From Opitutaceae bacterium (GTDB lineage Bacteria; Verrucomicrobiota; Verrucomicrobiia; Opitutales; Opitutaceae): a stretch of 64,000 nucleotides of DNA. Numbering within the stretch: the stretch's first letter is position 1; each line of letters opens with the position of its first letter. The notes beneath the pieces are model-generated. The model searched no databases. It saw only the letters and a program-made list of their open reading frames with translations, and was not told where the DNA came from. Below are positions 18,819 through 26,584 of the stretch, piece by piece. The stretch is taken from contig SXSC01000059.1 in the NCBI GenBank assembly GCA_005792355.1, positions 1 through 64,000 on the forward strand. Reading direction: 5' to 3'. The position numbers and the translations under genes were made by a program.

Positions 18819-20526
18819 ACTCCAGCCCGAATAGGCGGGCCCGCTCCATCCGCACGCGAATCACCAGGCCTTCCCCGGCCCGGGTCTTGAGATCCGCCTC
18901 TCCCTTCCATTTCACGACCGCCCGGTGAGCGTCGCCCTGGATGACATCGCAATCGGCGAAGGACCGGCCCGGGATCGCCCGGTCGTCGAGGCGGGCGAGT
19001 TCAAAACGAAGCCCGCCGGCGCGTTTGGTCAGGGCGTTGACTTTGAGCGTCCGGCCCGGCGGCAGGATTCCCACGGTGGAAAACTCGCCCGCCTCGTCGG
19101 CCACGACCGCGATCAGGCGGCCCTTGGGCCACACGGCGTATCCGGAATACAACTCCATGTCGCCGCGGGGATACTTGTGCGGCAAATTGTATCCCTTGTA
19201 GGGCAGCGCAAAGTCCCCGTTGGGCAGCTCGAACAGGTGGGGAAACGAGAAAATGCAGCCGCCATCCCACTGGCCGTGGGCGGCGGTCGCCAGCACCGGC
19301 GGACCGGGCAGGCGGTTCCATCCGATGCCGTCGTGACTGGACCAGAGCCCGAGCGTGGTCGTGTCATCCCGCGTGTCCCAAATCGTCGGAAACATGAGGT
19401 GGTGATCCGGCGCGCCGGGAATCGTCGTGCGGATGCTGGTATAGAAAACCTCGGATGGTGAAGTTTCCCCGGGAACGGGCACGATCACCGGTTCTGAGAG
19501 CGAAAAGCCGCCAAAGGTGTCGCTCTCCATCCGACCGATCGCCCGCCGGCCGGAGCCATGCAGTTCCCCCAGCCAGGTGCGCGTGCGCAGATCGCCGGTC
19601 CACTCCGGCGAGCGGGGGCGGACCAGCCAGTTGCGGGTGTAGATGACGTATTTCCGGCGGACGACGTCGAAGTATCCCGTCTCCATCCCGTCGGTATGCT
19701 CAATCGTGAACGGCTCCGGCAAGACGCTCCACCGCACCCCGTCCGGCGACACCGCCCCTTGCAGGGCGTGGAAACGGGCGGGATCACCCCAGTCACCCTT
19801 GATGACCTTCGTCTCCCAACGGTCCGGATATTTCGCGATGAAAGCCCGAAACGCCTCAAACGAAAGACGCGGTCCAAAGATCCCCTTAAAGCGTCCGTCC
19901 GCGCCGGCCGCCGGGTCGATGAAAACCGTGCCACCCGGACCCGGGCTCAGCAGATTGTTGTTTCGGCTGCCCTCAAATTCCTTCTGTCCGAGATTGGGTC
20001 GTTCCCACGTCACCCCGTCGCGCGACTCGAAATAGCAGTCGCCGCCCGGCAGAGATTTGCCCCACGCACGGTACAGGTCGCCGTCCTTCAGCACCGTCTT
20101 GAAGATGACATACTCCCGTTCCCAAGGTCGCTCGCGTTTCAGAACCGGACCGCGCCGTTCGGCTGCCTGCACCTCCAGGCGAATGCCAAACGGCGACGAC
20201 GGACGGTTGATCTGGGCCGACCACTCACCGTAGACCGGCCGCTTGCTGCCTTCTTCGACCTCGTTGATGACCTCGTTCCGCTCATTCAGCCAAAACAGGC
20301 TGCCCGGCCGAATGAAGGACCAGTCCGTAAACGCGAGCCGATGTCCTTGTAACGCGTAGGGCTCGCCAAAGAGCTTCCGACCGGCCACCGCCTCGCGCAG
20401 CAGGACCTCCTTGTCATTCGCAGCATGCTTGTTTTCAGCCGATTGGGATATGACCACCGCGCAAAATAGAAAACTGGTTCCGGCAAACCAAGCGCGGGCA
20501 ATCGCACGGAATGGGGCGGTTTCCAT
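18811..20526 (-). CDS. secreted beta-propeller protein (GH43/GH32-like fold, C-terminal jelly-roll-like tail)
   Basis: N-terminal signal; repeated SPDGVRWSVL / SHDGIGWNRL motifs; tail LVIRVRMERARLFGLEFE shared with CDS 25169-26584. Confidence 0.75.
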   Translation of the reverse strand: METAPFRAIARAWFAGTSFLFCAVVISQSAENKHAANDKEVLLREAVAGRKLFGEPYALQGHRLAFTDWSFIRPGSLFWLNERNEVINEVEEGSKRPVYGEWSAQINRPSSPFGIRLEVQAAERRGPVLKRERPWEREYVIFKTVLKDGDLYRAWGKSLPGGDCYFESRDGVTWERPNLGQKEFEGSRNNNLLSPGPGGTVFIDPAAGADGRFKGIFGPRLSFEAFRAFIAKYPDRWETKVIKGDWGDPARFHALQGAVSPDGVRWSVLPEPFTIEHTDGMETGYFDVVRRKYVIYTRNWLVRPRSPEWTGDLRTRTWLGELHGSGRRAIGRMESDTFGGFSLSEPVIVPVPGETSPSEVFYTSIRTTIPGAPDHHLMFPTIWDTRDDTTTLGLWSSHDGIGWNRLPGPPVLATAAHGQWDGGCIFSFPHLFELPNGDFALPYKGYNLPHKYPRGDMELYSGYAVWPKGRLIAVVADEAGEFSTVGILPPGRTLKVNALTKRAGGLRFELARLDDRAIPGRSFADCDVIQGDAHRAVVKWKGEADLKTRAGEGLVIRVRMERARLFGLEFE

Positions 20527-20539
20527 GACTTGACTGCAA

Positions 20540-20562
20540 GTGCACTTATATTATGAGTCAAC
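20540..20562. promoter_or_regulatory. degenerate copy of the GntR-linked palindrome in divergent promoter
   Basis: gtgcacttat-att-atgagtcaac; 7/10 arm complementarity, same att spacer as 39121-39143; lies between start codons at 20526(-) and 20585(+). Confidence 0.6.
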
Positions 20563-20584
20563 GACAGACTTCCAGCCCCACCCC

Positions 20585-23488
20585 ATGACTGTCCTTTGCC
20601 TCCCGGTCAGAACCGCGACGCTCCGTCTCGCCGTCCTTTTTCTGCCTGTCCCTATTGCCGCGATCTGGCCTGTCCCTCTCGCCGCAGCCGTGCCAACGAC
20701 GGTCTGGCGGCAGAGCTCGTTCGCGGAATTCGCCCAAGGCACGTTCTCCGACGCCGGAGCCAACACCTACGTCTCGGCCGCCGGGAAGATCCAGACCGTC
20801 AATCGCTGGGATTTCAACGGCGACGGCCACATCGACATCCTCTGCGCCAATTCCCATCCACTGCTCGAGCAGCTGGACATGTCCATCTATTGGGGAAACG
20901 GAAAGGACTTCAGCATCCAGCGTCATTCTTACGTCCCGGCCGACGGCCCGATGCGCGTCGCCGCGGGGGACCTCAACCGGGACGGGCGAATCGATCTCGC
21001 GGTCGCGAACTTCTCCAACGGCACGTGGACGAGCATGGATTCCGCGATCTATTGGGGCGGAACCGCGGGCGGCAAGGTGAGCCCCGCCGGCACTGCGCCG
21101 TGGTCCGCCGGACCGTTTTTTGGGAAAACCATGCTGCCATCGCAAAGCGCGCAGGGCGTGGCCATCGCGGATCTCAACGGTGACGGCTACCCGGAGGTAA
21201 TCTTCGCCTACTCCGCCGGTTTTTGGGAGTATCGCGGCAACACGAAGCCCCTGCCGTCGCGCATTTATTGGAACAAGCAGGGCGCCTTCGCCCGCGACGC
21301 CTTTACCGAGCTGCCCATCGTCGGCGCGACCGGGGTCGACGTGGCTGATGTCAACGGCGACGGCCGGCCGGATCTCGCCTTCTCCAACGGCGACGGCGCG
21401 ATGTCGCAGGTGTTCTTTGGAAGTGCGAACGGCTACGCGGCGGAACGCAGCGTGCTGCTCCCCACGCGCAAGGCCCATGCCGTTCGCTTCGGCGACGTCG
21501 ACGGCGACAAGAAAGTCGACGTCGTCTTTGCCAACGAGGAGGGCGACATCTCGTGGGCGTACCTGAACCGCGGCGGCACTTTTTCGCCGGAGGCGCGAAT
21601 CGCGTTTGCCACGCATTTTGCCAAGGACGTCGTGATTGCCGACTTCAACCGCGACGGATTCCCGGACGTTTTTTTCACCAACCACCTGCACTCGCCCACG
21701 GGGGAGGAGCGATTCGGCAACCGGCTCATGCCGTCGTATCTCTATCACGGCAGCGCAACCGGCTTCGCCAACGATCGCCGCGTGTCGATCCAGACGATCG
21801 GAGCGTGGGGCGCCAACGCGGCCGATCTGAACGGCGACGGCTGGGTCGACCTGGTCGTCTGCAATTTTCAAGAGCACTACTCCTTCGAGGTGCCCTCGTT
21901 CGTGTATTGGAACGGGCCGGACGGCTTCGATGTCACGCGGCGCACTCCGCTCTACGAACACGGCGCCCAGGGCAATGTGATCGCGGACTTCAATGGCGAC
22001 GGACACCCCGACATCCTGATCACCTCGATGATGGGCCGATCCCGCGGCGACATCGATCCCTCCTACCTCTACCTCGGCAACGCCCAGGGAAAGTACAGCA
22101 CGGCGGAGCGCATCATCCTGCCCAGCCGCGAACCCTACGAGCAGGCCATGGCCGATCTCGACGACGACGGCCAGGTCGACGTGCTGCTGTTGAACCAGGG
22201 CGAGGTCACCCGCTACGAAAACGAAGTCTGGGTCTTCTGGAACAAAAACAACCAACTGGATCCCTGGCGCATGACGGGCCTGCCAGCCTACGCCGGAGTC
22301 GGCGTCGAGGTCGCGGACCTCGATCGCGACGGCTACCTCGACGTGATCGTGGCGAACAACAAACAGTACCCGCCGGCCAAGGGCGCAACGGGATCACCCG
22401 CGCCAAACGCTCCCACCAAACCGGGATCCTTCATCTACTGGGGCGGCCCCAAGGGCTACGTGATTAGTGAACGCACGGCGCTGAATATCTTTCTCGCCCG
22501 CTCACCCTCCATCGCCGATCTCAACGGCGACGGCCACCTCGATCTCGTTTTTGCCGGCAACGGCGCCGCGATCTTCTGGGGCGACGGCACGCGCCACTAC
22601 AGCGACAGCCGGCGACAGCCGATCAAGGGAACGCTCGGTCAGCCCAACCACCAGACCGAGGTGGCCGACCTGAATCGCGACGGCCACCTCGACATCGTTT
22701 TCGCCGGCACCAAAGTGATGATCTATTGGGGCGACGCGGCGTGCCGCTACGACGACGCCAGAAAGACCGTGCTTAACTTCGACGCGAAAACGATGACGAT
22801 TGCCGACGTCAATGGCGACGGGTGGCTGGACCTGGTGTGTCCGCTGTACAAGGAAAAGGGCAGTCGTTCGCTGGAATCGTGTATTCTGCTGGGTGGCGCG
22901 GGAGGATTTGACGAAAAACGGCGCATCAGCCTTCCGACCGACGGCGGCACCGGAAGCATCGTCAGCGATTTCAACTACGACGGTTTTGCCGACGTGTTCT
23001 TTTTCTGCCACCGCCGTGATGGCAGCCCAGACGTCGTGGGCAGTTTCGGCGATCACGAAACCGTCTCCCGACTCTACTGGGGCAGCGCGACGGGTTTTGA
23101 TCGCGAGCGCTATCTCGCGATTCCCTCGATTGGGGTGCACTATGATGTCGGCATCGATCTCGGTACGATTTCCCACCGGACATTTACGTGGGACTATATT
23201 TCCTCCGCCTGGGAAGCTGGCGGCGCCAAATGGAAGCAGCTGAGCTGGGAAGCGGAAACGCCAGGCCGGACCGCCGTGCGATTCCAAGTGCGCTCCGCCC
23301 CGACCCGCGAGGGGCTGGCCAAGGCGGCGTGGCAGGGACCCGGCGGGCCGGGTTCGTTCTTCACCATCTCCGGCAGCAGCCTGACCGGAGTGCCCCAGCA
23401 GGCCTGGGTGCAATACAAACTCGTGCTCGACACCCACAACGGCGCGGCGTCGCCCGCAGTGCGCGCGGTACAGATCAATTTCCAATAA
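20585..23488 (+). CDS. FG-GAP/VCBS repeat secreted protein (14 DxNxDG-type motifs)
   Basis: Signal peptide; 14 loops such as DFNGDGHIDI, DLNRDGRIDL, DVNGDGRPDL, DFNYDGFADV. Confidence 0.92.
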   Translation: MTVLCLPVRTATLRLAVLFLPVPIAAIWPVPLAAAVPTTVWRQSSFAEFAQGTFSDAGANTYVSAAGKIQTVNRWDFNGDGHIDILCANSHPLLEQLDMSIYWGNGKDFSIQRHSYVPADGPMRVAAGDLNRDGRIDLAVANFSNGTWTSMDSAIYWGGTAGGKVSPAGTAPWSAGPFFGKTMLPSQSAQGVAIADLNGDGYPEVIFAYSAGFWEYRGNTKPLPSRIYWNKQGAFARDAFTELPIVGATGVDVADVNGDGRPDLAFSNGDGAMSQVFFGSANGYAAERSVLLPTRKAHAVRFGDVDGDKKVDVVFANEEGDISWAYLNRGGTFSPEARIAFATHFAKDVVIADFNRDGFPDVFFTNHLHSPTGEERFGNRLMPSYLYHGSATGFANDRRVSIQTIGAWGANAADLNGDGWVDLVVCNFQEHYSFEVPSFVYWNGPDGFDVTRRTPLYEHGAQGNVIADFNGDGHPDILITSMMGRSRGDIDPSYLYLGNAQGKYSTAERIILPSREPYEQAMADLDDDGQVDVLLLNQGEVTRYENEVWVFWNKNNQLDPWRMTGLPAYAGVGVEVADLDRDGYLDVIVANNKQYPPAKGATGSPAPNAPTKPGSFIYWGGPKGYVISERTALNIFLARSPSIADLNGDGHLDLVFAGNGAAIFWGDGTRHYSDSRRQPIKGTLGQPNHQTEVADLNRDGHLDIVFAGTKVMIYWGDAACRYDDARKTVLNFDAKTMTIADVNGDGWLDLVCPLYKEKGSRSLESCILLGGAGGFDEKRRISLPTDGGTGSIVSDFNYDGFADVFFFCHRRDGSPDVVGSFGDHETVSRLYWGSATGFDRERYLAIPSIGVHYDVGIDLGTISHRTFTWDYISSAWEAGGAKWKQLSWEAETPGRTAVRFQVRSAPTREGLAKAAWQGPGGPGSFFTISGSSLTGVPQQAWVQYKLVLDTHNGAASPAVRAVQINFQ

Positions 23489-23526
23489 ACCACCGCCCCG
23501 CCCGGCGGCGCCCCACCCTCTTCCCG

Positions 23527-25128
23527 ATGTCATCACGGTCCTGCCGGCTCATTCCGCTGCTCAGTCTTACCCACCTGATCCTGACGGGCGGCGCACTGCT
23601 CGCGCGCGTGCCGGGTGACATCGCGGCGGTCGGCCCGCGAACCATCGCGGTGGATCTCTCGGCGTATTCCACCGTGCAATACGTCGCGGCGTCCGCCCCC
23701 GAGGCCGCCGCCGACGGCACGAAAGTCCGCCCGTGGCGCTCCGTGGCGGAGGCCGCGAAGAATTTGGGCGGCACCAAAGATCGTCGCAGCGCCATCCTGG
23801 TGGCGGCGGGCGCCTACGACGATGCCACCGTGGCCATGCGCGAGCACGTCGACCTGTTCGGCGGCTTTTCGGCGGCGGACTGGACGCGCGACATCTTCAT
23901 CCACGAGACGGTGCTGGATGGTCTGCACACCCGCCGGGTCGTGCTCGGGGCGAGCCAGGCGCGAATCGATGGCTTTGTCATCCGGCGCGGTCGGGCGCTG
24001 GGGCACGGCGGGGCCGTCCTGTGCGACGGAGTTTCTCCCACGATTTCGAACAACCGCATCGAGGAGAGTTACACCGTACCGCCGGTCGGATTCCGGCTCG
24101 ATCGGATTCATCAACCCGGCAGCATGGGCGGCGGGCTGGCGTGCCTCTTTGAGGCGGTGCCGGTGATCACGAACAATCACTTTCGCGCCAACCACACCGA
24201 GATCGGCGAAGGCGGGGCGCTGGCCGTCTACGGCTGGCATCGGCTCCCCGGGAATCCGCGCGCGCTGATCGAGCACAACGTCTTCACCGGCAATATCTCG
24301 GGCCTCCACGATCACACCCGCACCCGCAGCAGCAGCGGCGGAGCCGCGGCGTTCTCCCACGAGGCGTCGCCCATCTTCCGCCACAACGTCGTCGCCATGA
24401 ATCGCGCGATGGGCCGGAGCGACGCCGGCGGGGTCTACTGCGAGTTTTTCGCCAGTCCCACCATCGAGCACAACTGGATCATCGGCAACGAGGGTGACGA
24501 CGACGGCGGGGGACTCTACACCATGCGCCAGGGCGAGCCCGTGATCCGGCGGAATCTTTTCGCCGGCAATTGGACGACGATGGGTGGCATTGGCGGCATC
24601 CGCATCAGCAAGGAAGGGCGCGCGCGGGTCATCGAGAACCAGATCGTCCACAACCAGAGCGGCGGCGGCATCTACATGGCGGACGGCTACGTGGTGGTGG
24701 AGGGCAACGTGATTGCGGACAACCGCAAGGGACCGGGGATCCGCCTGCAGCAGAATTTTTCCTACTTCCAACCGTCGCGGGTGGAGCAGAACCGTTTCCT
24801 GCGCAACGAGGAGGGGGCCATCAAAATCACCAAGACCGTCGGCGCGGCGCCGATGGTGACCAACAACGAGATTGCGGACGGGGCTCCCCGGCCGCCCTCC
24901 ACCAGCTGGAAAATCGCGCAGGCCGTGTTCGACCGGCGCCGCGGGCAAACCACGATACGCGTCACCGGCGCCGCCGCGCTCGATGAAAAACTCCCCGGCG
25001 CCACCGTCTGGACCGGCACGCGCTGGTCCGTGGTCACGCGGCAGGAAGGCAACGTGCTCACCGTCTGGGGCGACCTCTCCGCGCCGGAGTCCAACCGCGT
25101 GCTGTATTTGCTTCCTGAGTACCCGTGA
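23527..25128 (+). CDS. secreted right-handed parallel beta-helix repeat protein
   Basis: PbH1-like repeats: SPTISNNRIEES, VPVITNNHFRAN, SPIFRHNVVAMN, SPTIEHNWIIGNEG, EPVIRRNLFAGN. Confidence 0.88.
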   Translation: MSSRSCRLIPLLSLTHLILTGGALLARVPGDIAAVGPRTIAVDLSAYSTVQYVAASAPEAAADGTKVRPWRSVAEAAKNLGGTKDRRSAILVAAGAYDDATVAMREHVDLFGGFSAADWTRDIFIHETVLDGLHTRRVVLGASQARIDGFVIRRGRALGHGGAVLCDGVSPTISNNRIEESYTVPPVGFRLDRIHQPGSMGGGLACLFEAVPVITNNHFRANHTEIGEGGALAVYGWHRLPGNPRALIEHNVFTGNISGLHDHTRTRSSSGGAAAFSHEASPIFRHNVVAMNRAMGRSDAGGVYCEFFASPTIEHNWIIGNEGDDDGGGLYTMRQGEPVIRRNLFAGNWTTMGGIGGIRISKEGRARVIENQIVHNQSGGGIYMADGYVVVEGNVIADNRKGPGIRLQQNFSYFQPSRVEQNRFLRNEEGAIKITKTVGAAPMVTNNEIADGAPRPPSTSWKIAQAVFDRRRGQTTIRVTGAAALDEKLPGATVWTGTRWSVVTRQEGNVLTVWGDLSAPESNRVLYLLPEYP

Positions 25129-25168
25129 CCTCCACCCGCGGGGTTTGATCGCTCCATCCCGACATAAC

Positions 25169-26584
25169 ATGCCGCTCCGCCTGCTTCGCCCATCCTTGGT
25201 GGCCGCCGTGCTGCTGATGCCCGGCGCGCTGCCGGCCGCTGAGCGGCCCGCCGCCGAGGCCCTCCGGCTCGGCGCCGGGCCGCACCTGTTCATCGATGAT
25301 TATCTGATCGCGGAACAGTCCTTCCTGACGCGAACAATCAACCAGCCGGTCAAATGGCCGGACCCGATCATCACCGGCAGGAAAAGCGGCGATGAAAATT
25401 TTCAACCGTACCTGACCGTGTTGCGCGACCCCGACTCCGGCCGGTTTCGCATCTGGTACAACACGCCGGAGACCGCCAGTCAGTCCCACGTGGCCACGAT
25501 GGAGTCGGCGGATGGCATTCACTGGCAGCGGCCGCATCGCGTGCTGAAGGATCCGCAGAAGATCCAATTCGGCGTTTCGGTGGTGGATCGCGGCCGCACC
25601 TTCGCGCCCGCCGGTGAACGCTACGTGCTGGCCTTCTGGGAAGGTGGCGGCATGCGGCTGGCGGTTTCGCCGGATGGCCTGGACTGGCGCATGCTCGTGC
25701 CGGGCGTCGTCTGGGAGCACAACCACGACATCAACTCGCTGCGCTGGGATCCGATCCGGCGGCACTTTCTCGCCATCGGGTCGGTTTATCTCCCGAGTTC
25801 GCGTTGGGAGGGAAAACGCCGGATGCCATATCAGAGCGTGAGCCAGGATCTGCTCCGCTGGGAGGAGAAGTGGCCCATCATCACCCCAAAGATCGGCGTA
25901 CCGCTCGAGCAGGGTGAGCTGCAATTTTATTCGATGTCCGGCATGATGGCCCGCGGTGATTTGCTGATCGGTTTGGTGAAAGTGCTGCGTGACGACCTCA
26001 ACGCCACCCCCGGCAAGTCCGCGACTGAGATGGGTGACCTCGATCGCAAGGCCGCCGGGCTGGGCTACACGGTGCTGGCGTGGAGTCGCGACGGCCGGAC
26101 GTGGCAGCGTGACGATCAACCCTTCTTGCCCAACGACCCCGATCCCGCCCGGTGGGATCACGCGATGGCGTGGGGCGACGAACAAATCGTCGTGGGTGAC
26201 GAGACCTATATCTACTACGGTGGATACCTGCGCGGCCACAAGGTCGCCCGCTTCGACGAGCGCCACCTCGGTCTCGCGCGCATGCCGCGCGATCGTTACG
26301 TCGCGCGCGAAGCGGATCTCAACCGCGGCCGGCTGGTGACCAAGCCGTTCTATCTGCGTGGCGAGGCCTTGACCGTGAATGCCCGGGTCGCGGGCGAAAT
26401 GCGCGTGCGCTTGCGCGATGCCCGCAACCTTCTGCTCGATGGATTCGGCTGGACCGAAATCACGGGAGACTCGGTAAGGACCTCCGTTCCGTGGCCGCGT
26501 TCGCTTTCCTCCCTCCAGGGCCAGGCGGTGCGACTCGAGTTCGAACTGCAGGACGCCCAGTTGTTCGGCTTCGAGCTGTTTTGA
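25169..26584 (+). CDS. secreted glycosyl hydrolase-like beta-propeller protein
   Basis: PHLFIDDYLIAEQ...; SADGIHWQRP, SPDGLDWRML, SRDGRTWQRD repeats; tail LEFELQDAQLFGFELF. Confidence 0.8.
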   Translation: MPLRLLRPSLVAAVLLMPGALPAAERPAAEALRLGAGPHLFIDDYLIAEQSFLTRTINQPVKWPDPIITGRKSGDENFQPYLTVLRDPDSGRFRIWYNTPETASQSHVATMESADGIHWQRPHRVLKDPQKIQFGVSVVDRGRTFAPAGERYVLAFWEGGGMRLAVSPDGLDWRMLVPGVVWEHNHDINSLRWDPIRRHFLAIGSVYLPSSRWEGKRRMPYQSVSQDLLRWEEKWPIITPKIGVPLEQGELQFYSMSGMMARGDLLIGLVKVLRDDLNATPGKSATEMGDLDRKAAGLGYTVLAWSRDGRTWQRDDQPFLPNDPDPARWDHAMAWGDEQIVVGDETYIYYGGYLRGHKVARFDERHLGLARMPRDRYVAREADLNRGRLVTKPFYLRGEALTVNARVAGEMRVRLRDARNLLLDGFGWTEITGDSVRTSVPWPRSLSSLQGQAVRLEFELQDAQLFGFELF

